A stretch of 64,000 nt of DNA from Frankia sp. R82 (GCF_023716925.1 NZ_JAMQQG010000210.1:1-64000), one strand, 5' to 3'. Counted from the first letter of the stretch, positions 44,659 to 53,639 are shown. Notes: a model not told the origin generated them from the sequence alone. A program made the numbers and translations.

Positions 44659-45176
44659 ATGTCGCGACCGAGGTTCGCCTACGACGGCGGGCTCGCCGGG
44701 GTCGCGACGCCAGGTTTCCGCCAGTTCTGCAAGGCTGTCGAACGGGCACTTTTCGAGTTTGGCGAGCCTGATGAGCCCGCCGGCCTCACCGGTGATCCCG
44801 AGAACCCCCGGCGCCGTCACGACCCCCGCAGCACCGTCCGACGGCCGCTGCCCCGCCTGGTGCCGGCCGCGGAACGCGACCTGTCGATCCTGCTCACGAT
44901 CGTTACCTGCGGGGACGGGACCTGCTCGCCGACGAGTCCGATCTCGCGGGCCGCCTCGAGCCAGTGCCGATTCAGGCCCGCGGCGATCGTTTCCACGCTT
45001 CGGACCGCGCCTGTGGTGTCTGAGCCGCCGTGGACGTACGGGGCGTACGACCGACCGACAGTTGCTTCCAGACAAGGATATTACGCTTGATCACAGAACT
45101 GACATCAACAAGGGGGCGCTGGACAGGAACCTGAGCGGCAGTGGCCGGCGGGCAGGATGTCTGTGCTGTGCGCCGG
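44659..45176. other. Gap with a flavodoxin-family fragment
   Basis: At 44975-45095 the minus strand carries pieces of YYPCLEATVGRSYA and GGSDTTGAVRSVETIAAGL, matching residues 80-115 of the intact 54101 gene. The remaining 300 bases have a minus-strand patch (ITGEAGGLIRLAKLEKCPFDSLAELAE, read only as a guess) but no gene I can name. Confidence 0.5.
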
Positions 45177-45641
45177 CTACCAGGAGGCCTGCCCCCTCGC
45201 CAGCCGTTCGACCGCTCCGGCGACGCGACGCGCACGGGTCTCAGGCTGCTTGGCCTCCAGGATCCGGGTGACGTAGGCCTTCTGCCGGCTCGGCGAGAGG
45301 CCGGCGAAGAAGTCCCGAGCGGCTGGGGTCCCGGCCAGCGCCTCGGCGAGCTCCGCAGGTACCTCGACGGCGGGAGGACTGGTGTCGACGGCCAGCTCGA
45401 CAGTGACGGCATCCCCGGCCTCGAGATGAGCGGCGGCGCGCACGGCCGCGCTGACCGGGATCTTGGCGACGCCCTTCATGGAGCCGATCGTTGTCCGATA
45501 GGTGACGTTGTTGAGTGTGACACTGACCGCGGGCCGCCTCGCGCCGCCGAGAGCGACGAGCACCTCAGGGGGAACCGTGATGCCGGTGGCGCTCTTGCCG
45601 TCCAGCTCGAGGGAGGCGTCGAACCGGATCGAGGCGCTCAT
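45177..45641 (-). CDS. DUF1905/YdeI-type protein
   Basis: 154 residues from ATG 45641. N-terminal DUF1905 beta domain (SIRFDASLELDGKSATGITVPPEVLVALGGARRPAVSVTLN, with SMKGVAKIPVSAAVR) and a C-terminal YdeI-type helix bundle (FFAGLSPSRQKAYVTRILEAKQPETRARRV). The start overlaps the stop of the DUF998 gene by ATGA, so both are one operon. Function unknown. Confidence 0.9.
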   Translation of the reverse strand: MSASIRFDASLELDGKSATGITVPPEVLVALGGARRPAVSVTLNNVTYRTTIGSMKGVAKIPVSAAVRAAAHLEAGDAVTVELAVDTSPPAVEVPAELAEALAGTPAARDFFAGLSPSRQKAYVTRILEAKQPETRARRVAGAVERLARGQASW

Positions 45642-46354
45642 CGGGGCAGTCCTTCCGTGCGGGTGCGGCGGTACATCTCGACGGCGAGAGCGCTGATCCA
45701 GCCGAAGCTGACGATGACGGCGGCGGCGAAGAGGAGGACGATCCAGCTCGCGGCCGAGCCGGTCGCGACCATCGCGAACGCGAAAAGGAACAGCACGCCG
45801 ACGCCGCGGTCCAGCCACGCTCTGACAGGCTCGCCACGCCTGGCGTGCATGCCAGCGATCATGAAACACGCCGCGACCAGGCACGCGAAACCCGCAGCCG
45901 CGAACGCCACATGCAGCGTGCCGTGCCAGCTCACGTGGCGGGCACGGCCAGGGGGTGTGCCGACAGGGAACCCGTTCGCGGGGTCCGCCTTGAAGATTCC
46001 CGCGAGGACCAGCCCGGCGCCGTAGCAGGCCAGCAGCCGGGGAGTCCACCGCCCGGCCCGGTGGCCGTCTCCCAACGCCCCACGGACGCCGAAGCCGCCG
46101 ACGATCATCATGGCGCCCACAAGGATCAGGTTGACCATCTGGATCCATCCGAGGTGCCCCACGGCGAGCAGGCTCCGGTCGTGCCGGGCGAAGTCGAAGC
46201 CTGGCCGGGACAAGCCCTGCACCACCGAGACGATCAGGTAGGTGGGGCCGGCCAGCGTGAGCCAACCCAGCAGGCTCCGAGTCACATTGCCGGCTCGGTC
46301 GTCGGCGCAGTCGTGGCTGCGGTCGTGGCCGGACAGAGTCATCGCGGTACTCAC
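45638..46354 (-). CDS. DUF998 membrane protein
   Basis: 238 residues with six or so membrane segments (GWLTLAGPTYLIVSVVQGL, GWIQMVNLILVGAMMIVGGF, ACYGAGLVLAGIFKADP, LHVAFAAAGFACLVAACFMIAG, GVLFLFAFAMVATG, ASWIVLLFAAAVIVSFGWI). FKADPxxGFPxG and SWHGTLH are DUF998 hallmarks; the family is related to cytochrome-like membrane enzymes but has no assigned role. It is first in an operon with the YdeI gene and divergent from a TetR gene. Confidence 0.9.
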   Translation of the reverse strand: MSTAMTLSGHDRSHDCADDRAGNVTRSLLGWLTLAGPTYLIVSVVQGLSRPGFDFARHDRSLLAVGHLGWIQMVNLILVGAMMIVGGFGVRGALGDGHRAGRWTPRLLACYGAGLVLAGIFKADPANGFPVGTPPGRARHVSWHGTLHVAFAAAGFACLVAACFMIAGMHARRGEPVRAWLDRGVGVLFLFAFAMVATGSAASWIVLLFAAAVIVSFGWISALAVEMYRRTRTEGLPR

Positions 46355-46385
46355 GGACTTCCTCCCGAAACGGAACTAGACGGTA

Positions 46386-46405
46386 CAGTACCAATGCGGG
46401 TACTG
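46386..46405. promoter_or_regulatory. Candidate TetR operator
   Basis: CAGTACC-N6-GGTACTG is a perfect 7-bp inverted repeat between the divergent DUF998 and TetR genes; flanking ACGGT words extend the symmetry. Confidence 0.65.
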
Positions 46406-46438
46406 AACGGTCCAGTAAGAACGAGGTGGGAGGTGGAG

Positions 46439-47116
46439 ATGGCATCCGCAGTACGAGCAAGCGAGGCCGAGACGGTCGGTCAGGGGCCGTCGGGGCGTTC
46501 TGCCCGCAAACGGCAGGACATCATCGGTGCCGCGACGACACTGTTCCTGCGCAACGGCTACCAGGGCACGAGCATGGACGAGGTCGCCACCCGCGCCGGG
46601 GTGTCGAAGCAGACGGTCTACAAGCACTTCGCGGACAAGGAGGAGCTGTTCCGCGCGATCGTGGAGGGTGTGACCGGGAACTCCGACCAGGTCGTGGCCG
46701 AACTGACCGCGGCGTTCGCAGGTGCCGAGGTCCGCACTCTTGATGACCTGGTCGTCCGGCTGACGTCCGTCGCCAGGCACTACCTGGACGCCGTGCTCCG
46801 CGGACAGGTGCTGTCGCTGCGCCGGCTCGTCATCGCCGAGACCGAGCGGTTCCCCGACCTGGCCCGCGCCTACTATGACCGGGCGCCGTCCCGGGGCATC
46901 GATATCATCGCAACCGCGCTGCGGACCTACGTCGACGGAGGCCTCATCGCCGCCGACGACCTGCGCCTCGCGGCGGCGCACTTCGCCTACCTGACCCTCT
47001 CGATTACCCAGGACAAGGCGATGTTCAGCCCCGCCGACCAGCCCGGCGAGGCGGAGCGCGACTATCTGTCCCGCGAGGCGGCGCGTGTGTTCGTCGCCGC
47101 CTATCAGGTCCGATGA
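46439..47116 (+). CDS. TetR family transcriptional regulator
   Basis: 225 residues from ATG 46439 with GGGAGGTGGAG upstream. HTH about 38-60 (TSMDEVATRAGVSKQTVYKHFADKEELF) and a TetR_C_7/AefR-like domain. It likely represses itself and the DUF998-YdeI operon through the palindrome at 46386. Confidence 0.93.
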   Translation: MASAVRASEAETVGQGPSGRSARKRQDIIGAATTLFLRNGYQGTSMDEVATRAGVSKQTVYKHFADKEELFRAIVEGVTGNSDQVVAELTAAFAGAEVRTLDDLVVRLTSVARHYLDAVLRGQVLSLRRLVIAETERFPDLARAYYDRAPSRGIDIIATALRTYVDGGLIAADDLRLAAAHFAYLTLSITQDKAMFSPADQPGEAERDYLSREAARVFVAAYQVR

Positions 47117-47204
47117 TCCCGTACCTGCGGGCCGCGCTGACTGTCTCGGCGGGCGTCCCGCCAACGTCGGGTCCAGGCAGCCCCGCCGCAGGCCGAAACC
47201 GCCG

Positions 47205-47422
47205 ACATCCAGGAGCTGACCGGTCCGTTCCTCGGCTGCGGCCACCCAGGTGATCATGATCTCGCGCCGGCCACGGACCAGCCGACCGGCCGCCCAGAAA
47301 GCTGCGAGCAGGCCGAAGGTCCAGCCCACATTCGACCGGTCCAGACCCGGCGAGTGGCTCACCACCACAGCGCCGAAGCCGCCGAGCGCGGCGCCAGCGC
47401 CTGGCCGGTCGTGATCGCGCAC
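47205..47422 (-). pseudogene. Sensor histidine kinase fragment
   Basis: Minus strand reads NVGWTFGLLAAFWAAGRLVRGRR then ITWVAAAEERT, the end of the membrane domain and start of the DHp helix of a NarL-type kinase; normally ERTRIARELHDVVGH follows, but here sense ends. It lies left of a CPBP fragment, as at 13.3 kb. Confidence 0.65.
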
Positions 47423-47463
47423 AACACCGTCCTCGACGCAGCCGCCGCCATGGACGACCTGCT
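47392..47463 (+). pseudogene. CPBP protease C-terminal motif fragment
   Basis: WPVVIAHNTVLDAAAAMDD matches the last CPBP motif region seen at 13465-13520 (WPVAIAHNALNTVIDAA). It abuts the halogenase start with no intergenic space. Confidence 0.6.
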
Positions 47464-48084
47464 ATGCCAATCGGCAGTCAGACCGACTTGAGGCTCGGCG
47501 CCGAGGAGCTCGCGAGGTTTGAGCGCGATGGCTTCATCGGGCCGATCAGGATCTTTGATCCAAGCGACATGGAGCAACGGTGGAGGACGATCCAACGCCA
47601 GTTACCGAACCGTTCGCGCGCGATCTACCCGGAGAACGCCATCGAAGGCGTCACGAACATATGGAGTACGACCCCACTGCCGTCAACAACCGCGAGAAGA
47701 ACGGGGTACGGCGAGGTTTTTCGGCTACGACTACCGCCAGCTCCAGAAGGACCCGAACTGGCAGCCCGACGAGTCCAAGGCTTTTCCGCTGGTGATGGAG
47801 CGCGGCGAGTGCCTGATATTCTGGTCAACCCTCATGCACGCTTCCCTGCCGCACACGGAAGCAAGAACGACTACCGTATGGGCTTCGCCGCCCGCTATGT
47901 CCCGACCCAGGTGCAGGTGTATCCGGATACGGAGACGGTGGCGGAGTACGGTGGCGGGATACCGCTAGATCATTACGGTGCCGTCGTCGTCGCAGGTGAG
48001 GATACCTACGGTGGCAACCGCATCGCCCGGGAGAGCCGGACTGGTTGCCCCTTCCGTTCTCGTCGCCGCCGAGTGCTCGTATGA
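47464..48084 (+). pseudogene. SyrB2-like Fe(II)/2-oxoglutarate halogenase, deleted and frameshifted
   Basis: ATG 47464 gives [13 protein letters not shown] and [17 protein letters not shown], collinear with residues 10-64 of SyrB2-type chlorinases. At about 47660 roughly 120 residues are missing, including the Fe-binding His-x-Ala pair, and the frame changes. [17 protein letters not shown] follow; a T-run at 47717-47721 is one base short; then [13 protein letters not shown] and [13 protein letters not shown] (second Fe ligand His, kept). Near 47855 another base is missing, after which [11 protein letters not shown] and [19 protein letters not shown] run to the end. SyrB2 chlorinates carrier-bound threonine. 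This copy must be dead. Confidence 0.85.
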
Positions 48085-48135
48085 TGGACTCGGGCAGACG
48101 TTCGTCGAGTCGCCCCTCCCGCAGGTCGACCACCG

Positions 48136-48810
48136 ATGTATCCGGAGTCCTCGTTGCAGCAAAACCACATCTACTTTGAGAACACGTACGCTTTCACCGT
48201 CATGACACAGGTGATCGATGCCGGGACCAGCGAGCACGGCGACTGGCTCACGCTCCAGGACAACATCTTTCACCCGCAGGGCGGCGGGCAGCCGGGCGAT
48301 ACGGGAACGGTCGACGAGGTGGCCGTACGTCCGTTCCGGGACCCGCAGGCAACGGAGCACGTCGTTCGCCTCTCCTGCGAACGGACTTTCACCGTCGGAG
48401 ACACGGTGAGCAGTACGGTCGACGCGAACGCTCGGCGCAGGCACGCCGCGCTGCACACCTGCGGCCATGTCGTGGATGGGTTCGTGCGTGCTCTCGGTTT
48501 TCGTCACCGGGTGAGCAACCACTTCCCCGGGCAGGCCCGCATCGAGTTCGACGCCGGTGAGCAGAAGCCGGACCTCGCTCGGCTGGCCGCCGACGTCGAG
48601 GAACGCAGCCGCAAGGCGATCGAGGACGACCGGAAGGTCTTCGCGCGCGAACAGGACGGCCTGCGGATCATCGGGATCGACGGCATGCACGAGGATCCCT
48701 GCGGTGGAACCCACGTCGAATCACTGGGGCAGCTCGCGGGATTCTCGCTGCGATCGCTGAAGGTGAAGGGAGGTGTGCTGAAAGTGGGGTACACCGTCGA
48801 GCATGCCTGA
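48136..48810 (+). CDS. AlaX-like aminoacyl-tRNA deacylase (trans-editing)
   Basis: 224 residues. A stand-alone editing domain of the alanyl/threonyl-tRNA synthetase type: NIFHPQGGGQPGDTG (glycine motif, 43-57), zinc ligands His103/His107 in RRHAALH and Cys189/His193 in CGGTH. It hydrolyses mischarged tRNA (Ser or Gly on tRNA-Ala, or a threonine analogue on tRNA-Thr). It follows the halogenase remnant and overlaps the exporter gene by 8 bases. The pairing recalls FthB of Streptomyces cattleya, which removes fluorothreonine from tRNA. The domain looks intact. Confidence 0.92.
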   Translation: MYPESSLQQNHIYFENTYAFTVMTQVIDAGTSEHGDWLTLQDNIFHPQGGGQPGDTGTVDEVAVRPFRDPQATEHVVRLSCERTFTVGDTVSSTVDANARRRHAALHTCGHVVDGFVRALGFRHRVSNHFPGQARIEFDAGEQKPDLARLAADVEERSRKAIEDDRKVFAREQDGLRIIGIDGMHEDPCGGTHVESLGQLAGFSLRSLKVKGGVLKVGYTVEHA

Positions 48811-49849
48811 GCGGATCGAGGTGGCGACACCGGCAACGACGGCGGGAGCTGTCGTTCCGGTCGCCCCCACCAGCCAGCAGCCGGCTCCCCCTCTCTCTGG
48901 CGGCATGTCCCGGGCTGGGACCGAGCCCCTGATCAGCAGCAAGCCGCCCGCGAAGCGCCTGCTCACCGATCTCGGCGTGTTGGGCGTCGCCGTCGTGTGG
49001 GGCTCCACCTACGTGGCGATGCAGTGGTCCGGGCAATTCATCTCCGTCCCGAGTTTCCTGTTCCTGCGCTTCGCCATCGGCGCTCTCACCATCACCGCAC
49101 TGTCCTTCAAGGTGTGGCGAGGCCTCACCCGCGAGGAGGTCTCGCTGGGCGTGCTGTTCGGATGTCTGCTGTTCGGCATTCTCTTTCTGGAGACGGCCGG
49201 AGTCCGCTACACCCTGGCGTCCAATGCCGGCTTCCTCATCTCCCTGTCGGTGATGCTCGTCCCGCTGATCGAGCGTTTCGCCCTGCGGGTCCGAATCTCG
49301 GCTGGTGTCTACCCCGTGACGGTCCTGTCCCTGATGGGATGCGCCCTGCTCACGCTGGACCACGGGTTCTCGGTGCGCAGCGGTGACCTGATCATTCTCG
49401 CGGCCGCGGTGATCCGGGCCACGCAGATCGTGCTGTTCGGCTCGCGGGCGAAGGGGCGCGAGGTCTCTCTCCTACGGGTTACCGCTGTCGAACTGTGGGT
49501 GGTCGCGCTGGGTGGGCTGGTGCTGTCCCTCGGACGGCCTGTCCGTTCCTGGCACGAGGTGATCAGTCTGCCAGGCGATGCCTGGCTGGTCGTCGTGTAC
49601 CTCGCGGTGGCATGTACCGCCTTCGCCTTCCTCACCCAGCTGCACGCGGCGCGGGTGTCGAGCCCGACCCGGGTCGGCCTCGTGCTGTCGACCGAGCCGT
49701 TCTTCGCCGCGGTCTTCGCCGTCATGCTGCTGGACGAGCATCTTGGCCCCGTCCAGCTGATCGGGGGCGGCCTCGTTCTGGCGTCCGCCTACCTGGGCAG
49801 ATGGGTGGAGGCTCGCCGGCCGCCGGCCGCCAGGGGGTCGGCCGGGTGA
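48803..49849 (+). CDS. EamA/DMT family exporter (amino acid type)
   Basis: 348 residues with about ten membrane segments in two EamA repeats (LTDLGVLGVAVVWGSTYVAMQWSG, FLFLRFAIGALTITAL; second repeat VVVYLAVACTAFAFLTQLHAARVS, LSTEPFFAAVFAVMLLDEHLG). A 45-residue soluble extension leads. EamA proteins export amino acids and other metabolites. Its ATG lies inside the end of the AlaX gene and its end overlaps the thioesterase start, so the three are one operon. An exporter for the product of the lost halogenase pathway is the natural inference. Confidence 0.92.
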   Translation: MPERIEVATPATTAGAVVPVAPTSQQPAPPLSGGMSRAGTEPLISSKPPAKRLLTDLGVLGVAVVWGSTYVAMQWSGQFISVPSFLFLRFAIGALTITALSFKVWRGLTREEVSLGVLFGCLLFGILFLETAGVRYTLASNAGFLISLSVMLVPLIERFALRVRISAGVYPVTVLSLMGCALLTLDHGFSVRSGDLIILAAAVIRATQIVLFGSRAKGREVSLLRVTAVELWVVALGGLVLSLGRPVRSWHEVISLPGDAWLVVVYLAVACTAFAFLTQLHAARVSSPTRVGLVLSTEPFFAAVFAVMLLDEHLGPVQLIGGGLVLASAYLGRWVEARRPPAARGSAG

Positions 49850-50613
49850 ACCGGCTCCCCCTTGTGCTGTTGCACCATGCTGGCGGGTCGGCCCAGATCT
49901 TCTCCGAGCTCATCCGGGTGCTTCCGACCTGGGTCGAGCCTGTTCTCCTGGAGCTACCCGGGCGAGGCCGCCGCTGGCGGGAGCGCCCCCTCCATACCGC
50001 CACGGACGCGGTGAATGATCTCGCGGACCAGCTCACCCGGCTTGGGACCAGCGGGGAGATCGCAATCTTCGGCCACAGCATGGGCGCCTACCTCGGGCTG
50101 GCACTGGCGGCGAGACTGGAACACGGGCCGGTGCGGTGCTCGACGTTGTTCGCATCCGCGAACGTCCCCCCCGACCATGCCCGCCCGTTGTTCACCGGAG
50201 ATCCCCTGGTCGCCAGCGACGACGAGATCCTGGCGAGTGCGGACCGCTTCGGCGGACTGGTGCCGGAGGTTCTCGCACATCCACAGCTTCGTCAGCGCAC
50301 GGCGGCCCTGCTGCGAAAGGATTTCGCCGTCTGCGATTCCTTCGTCCGTACCCTGCGCCATACCAGGACCGCGAGCCGGCTGGTGGTGTTCTGCGGGCTG
50401 GAGGATCCACTGTGCCACTGTAAGCTCGACGCCTGGCGGCTGGCATCCACGGCGGATACGGAGATCGTCACCCTACCCGGTGACCACTTCTACCTTGTCG
50501 ATCACGCGGAGAAGGTGTCCATCCTGATCGCCGCGCGACTCGCGAACGACGAGTGCCGAGCCCGGCCGGCTGGATGCGACGACGACATGCAATCAACCAG
50601 GAGGCTGGTGTAA
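49846..50613 (+). CDS. Type II thioesterase
   Basis: 255 residues, alpha/beta hydrolase of the NRPS/PKS TEII (GrsT) class: LVLLHHAGGSA, LELPGRGRRWRERPL, nucleophile Ser78 in GHSMGA, Asp187 in GLEDPLC, His214 in PGDHFYL. TEIIs release amino acids or wrong acyl groups from carrier proteins. GTG 49846 overlaps the exporter stop (GTGA). With a halogenase that acts on carrier-tethered threonine, a TEII would free the chlorinated amino acid. No adenylation/carrier gene is in the window. Confidence 0.93.
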   Translation: MNRLPLVLLHHAGGSAQIFSELIRVLPTWVEPVLLELPGRGRRWRERPLHTATDAVNDLADQLTRLGTSGEIAIFGHSMGAYLGLALAARLEHGPVRCSTLFASANVPPDHARPLFTGDPLVASDDEILASADRFGGLVPEVLAHPQLRQRTAALLRKDFAVCDSFVRTLRHTRTASRLVVFCGLEDPLCHCKLDAWRLASTADTEIVTLPGDHFYLVDHAEKVSILIAARLANDECRARPAGCDDDMQSTRRLV

Positions 50614-50989
50614 AGCGACATCGCCGTCCCGTTCGTCCCGGTCTCTGCGGTGATGGCCGATCTCGCCGCCCATGACGACGACCACCAGCTCGAAGGCATC
50701 ACCAGCTTCCTCACCCGCCTGGGAGTCGAACTCGACGACCGGACCGAGGCACCGTGCGCCTCGGTCCCCGCGAAGCCAGCGGCCCCGGCTGGCCAAACGT
50801 TCCGTTCCAGCCAGGTTGCGATGGTTTCGTCTCCACGCTGCGGACCGTGTCGAGGGGTCCGAACGACACCACCTGGGCGGTACGCGGGGCGCTCGGCAGC
50901 CGCGACCCGGGCGACCAGGGGCGGGCGGCCTTCACGCGTCGGCTGGTCGGCTTCGTTCACGATCGGGGCATCGCGGCGAAAGTGTCGAT
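50614..50989. other. Intergenic relics
   Basis: A plus-strand stretch near 50650-50740 reads VMADLAAHDDDHQLEGITSF and a second near 50830-50990 GNDTTWAVRGAL-like sense; both lack starts and conserved motifs I can name. No supported gene. Confidence 0.35.
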
Positions 50990-51073
50990 TCGGACAGGGG
51001 CGGACGCCGGTCCTCGTCTCGGCAGGCGTCGTCTCGGCAGGCGTTGTCTCGGCAGTGGCTGTCGTACTGGCTC
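50990..51073 (-). pseudogene. HxlR regulator, N-terminal remnant with lost start codon
   Basis: The minus strand matches the first 25 codons of the intact 8985 gene (TATAETTPAE, GVRPCP), but the start codon is ACG where the intact copy has ATG, and homology ends right after RPCP. The segment includes a triplicated GTCTCGGCAGGC-type repeat. It is divergent from the intact NmrA gene. Confidence 0.82.
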
Positions 51074-51163
51074 CGACGCCAGTCACTTTCCATGGGGAAC
51101 CTGCTACCCACATGACCGTAGCGTGTCCCGGGTCAGTCCGAACCCCAGCCCGGAGGTACCCCT
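51074..51163. promoter_or_regulatory. Duplicate HxlR-NmrA intergenic operator
   Basis: CAGTCACTTTCCATGGGG, AACCTGCTAC and GACCGTAGCGTGTCCCGG line up with 8999-9056. The operator is kept although its adjacent regulator is gone, so the surviving HxlR at 8566 could control this copy in trans. Confidence 0.6.
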
Positions 51164-52003
51164 GTGATCGTCGTGACCGGCGCTACCGGCAACATCGGCC
51201 GTCCCCTCACCAAGAGTTTGATTGCCGCCGGCCAGCCAGTGACCGCTGTGTCTCGAGGCGCCTCGGCGCCCCTTCCCGCCGGGGCCGGGCTCACCGCCGT
51301 CCGCGCCGACCTCGCTGCCCCCGACAGCCTGGCCCCCGTTCTTGAAGGAGCCGACGCGCTGTTTCTACTCGTCCACGGTTCCGGCGATGGTCTCGACGCG
51401 GCGGCGATCCTGGGCGCTACCAAGGCCGCCGGTGTCCGCCGGCTGGTGCTCCTGTCATCGGTGGCCGCCGGCACCCGTCCGACGCTGTCGGCCTACGACG
51501 GGTTCCGGACGCTCGAGGATGCCGTCACCGGGTCGGACCTGCAGTGGACCATTCTGCGACCGGGTGGCTTCCACTCCAATGCGCTCGCCTGGGCGCCCTC
51601 CGTAGCGGCGCAGCGGACGGTGTTCGCGCCGTTCGGCGACATCGCCCTCCCCTCCGTCGATCCGGCCGACCTGGCCGACGTCGCGGCCGCCGCCCTGCTG
51701 GACCCGCGCCACGCCGGCCAGATCTACGTCCTGGCCGGGCCCTCGATCTCGCCGCGTGACCGGGCGGCGGCACTCGGCGCAGCCCTCGGTGAGCCGGTGA
51801 CCTTCGTCGAGATCTCCCCCGCGCAGGCCCGTGAGCAGATGGCCGAATGGATGCCGGCCGCCATCGCCGACGACACCCTGACCGTTCTGGGAAGTCCGAC
51901 CGCCGAGGAGACCACCGTCGGCCCCGACCTCGGTGCTGTGCTCGGCCGACCCGGCCGGACGTTCGCACTCTGGGCTCGGGACAACGTCGGCGCCTTCCGC
52001 TGA
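51164..52003 (+). CDS. NmrA-like NAD(P)-binding reductase (intact copy)
   Basis: 279 residues from GTG 51164 after GGAGGT. Rossmann motif VVTGATGNIGRPLTKSL, DALFLLVHG, GATKAAGVRRLVLLSSVAAG, SDLQWTILRPGGFHSNAL and a C-terminal lid to FALWARDNVGAFR. It resembles azoreductase/QOR2-type quinone reductases. Its regulator copy is truncated, and the regulator's intact copy sits at 8566 with a broken version of this gene. Confidence 0.93.
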   Translation: MIVVTGATGNIGRPLTKSLIAAGQPVTAVSRGASAPLPAGAGLTAVRADLAAPDSLAPVLEGADALFLLVHGSGDGLDAAAILGATKAAGVRRLVLLSSVAAGTRPTLSAYDGFRTLEDAVTGSDLQWTILRPGGFHSNALAWAPSVAAQRTVFAPFGDIALPSVDPADLADVAAAALLDPRHAGQIYVLAGPSISPRDRAAALGAALGEPVTFVEISPAQAREQMAEWMPAAIADDTLTVLGSPTAEETTVGPDLGAVLGRPGRTFALWARDNVGAFR

Positions 52004-52179
52004 CCCCACCGCCGCACCGACCCGGACGGCGCGGCGACCATCGCACGAACCTGCCGATCCGGATCATGGTGTAGTGGCTGATCGCGAGCCAGCCTGCGAT
52101 CAACAACGGCCTGGCGCGTCCATCCGATCGTCACCAGGCCAGCCCGGGAGCATCGGTGCCGAGCCGCGATCGGGCGTCA

Positions 52180-52245
52180 GCTGTCCATCAGGTTGGCGGC
52201 GACCGTCGCCCCGAGTTCCCAGCAGGCCTCGCGCGCCGCCGCGTC
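52180..52245 (-). pseudogene. Flavodoxin-family C-terminal fragment
   Basis: Minus strand reads AREACWELGATVAANLMDS then stop, the end of the 54101-type protein. The surrounding 370-base gap (52004-52373) has no other gene. Confidence 0.65.
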
Positions 52246-52373
52246 TGCCTAGTCGGCGACCTGCTGGCCGTGCCTGACCCGGGACCCGCCCAGCCCGATG
52301 AGGTACACAGGGACGAGTACACCGCCTCACCGCGGTGAGGCGCGCCGCGGTGGGTGAGGTCCCGGCGCAGCTC

Positions 52374-53546
52374 TCAGGCGGGCACGCGTAGGAGCCCGAA
52401 GCCGACACCACCGGCAAGCGCTGCTGCGGCACCCATGAGTAGCGGAAACTGCGCGCCCCGCGCGTCGAGCAGCACTCCGCCGACCACCGCGCCCACTGTG
52501 ATCGCCACCTGGAACGCCGTGACCTGGAGCGACACCGCCGACTCGACGCTGTCCGGCTCGACTCTGCTGACCCACAGCTGAGTGGCGACCGGGATCATGT
52601 TGAACGCGAAACCCCACAGCACGATCCCGATCGCGAGCGGGCCGGAGGAGCCTGCCACGGCAGTGACCAACAGGGCCACCCCCAGCAGGACCGGTGCCGC
52701 GGCCGCAAGCAGCCGCAGTCTCGCGGCGAACGCGCCGGCAAGGACATTGCCCACCATGCCACCGAGGCCCCAGCCGACCAGCAGCCATGGCGTGTGGTGG
52801 GAGCTCACCCGCTCGATGGCGAGTCTGATGTAGGGGTAGCTGGCAAAGTTCCCGAACGCGACCAGGCCGACGCATCCGATTCCCGCCATGAGCCGCCGGT
52901 TCCCGACCGCTCTGCGCAGCATCGGCAGGCCAGCCGACGGATGCGCCGGAACCGGCGGTAGGACACCGGCCAGCCAGGCCGCGGAGAGAACGCAGATGGC
53001 GCCCGCGCCGACGAACGCGGCCCGCCAGCCGACGCCGTTGCCGACGAGCGCGGCGAGCGGCACGCCCAGCGCCGTCGCGAGGCTCACCCCGAACGCGAGC
53101 GCGGTCGACACGACCCGCGGCCTGCCGGGCACAACCGTCGTCCCCGCCCCGAAGGCGAACGACCAGAAGCCGGCGAGGGCGATACCGAGCAGGAGCCGGC
53201 CCAGCAACAGGACGGCGAAATCCGGGGCAAGTGACACGGCGAGATCGGCGACCGCACCGGCGGCCAGCAGCGCGACGAGCACCGTGCGCCGGCTGGTTCG
53301 CGGGAGCACAAGCGCGACGGTGGGGGCGGTGACGGCACCGGCGATCGCGGTGACCGCGATCGCCAGGCCAGCGACACCGTCGCTGACACCGATGTCCGAG
53401 GCCATCGTCGGCAGCACACCCGCGGGAAGGAACTCACTCGTCACGAGCGCGGTCGTCCCCGACGCGAGGGCGATCACCGGCAGCAGGGTCGCCGCCGGTG
53501 CGCCGGCTCCGTCGACCGACCGACGGTCGGAGATCTGACTGCTCAT
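52374..53546 (-). CDS. MFS transporter (arabinose efflux/chloramphenicol-resistance type)
   Basis: 390 residues from ATG 53546, twelve membrane segments. Typical DHA1 features: VIALASGTTALVTSEFLPAGVLP in helix 1, LLLGRLLLGIALAGFWSF in helix 4, GNGVGWRAAFVGAGAICVL (motif C region). It probably expels small drugs or sugars. A 105-base piece of this gene recurs at 32060-32168. On its 5' side lies a decayed copy of the YdeI gene end, so the MFS/YdeI order is shared with the 32 kb locus. Confidence 0.92.
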   Translation of the reverse strand: MSSQISDRRSVDGAGAPAATLLPVIALASGTTALVTSEFLPAGVLPTMASDIGVSDGVAGLAIAVTAIAGAVTAPTVALVLPRTSRRTVLVALLAAGAVADLAVSLAPDFAVLLLGRLLLGIALAGFWSFAFGAGTTVVPGRPRVVSTALAFGVSLATALGVPLAALVGNGVGWRAAFVGAGAICVLSAAWLAGVLPPVPAHPSAGLPMLRRAVGNRRLMAGIGCVGLVAFGNFASYPYIRLAIERVSSHHTPWLLVGWGLGGMVGNVLAGAFAARLRLLAAAAPVLLGVALLVTAVAGSSGPLAIGIVLWGFAFNMIPVATQLWVSRVEPDSVESAVSLQVTAFQVAITVGAVVGGVLLDARGAQFPLLMGAAAALAGGVGFGLLRVPA

Positions 53547-53639
53547 GGGTTCACCGTGCAGCACACCCGGCCCGCGGGAGTGATTGCGTGATCCTTCCCC
53601 ATCCCCCGCGGCTTCGACCGCCACAACACCCGTCCTGTG

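Noticed and set aside
45642-46460. 427-residue version of the YdeI protein
   Set aside because: The extra part is a shifted reading of the DUF998 membrane gene; ATG 45641 with ATGA overlap is the real start.
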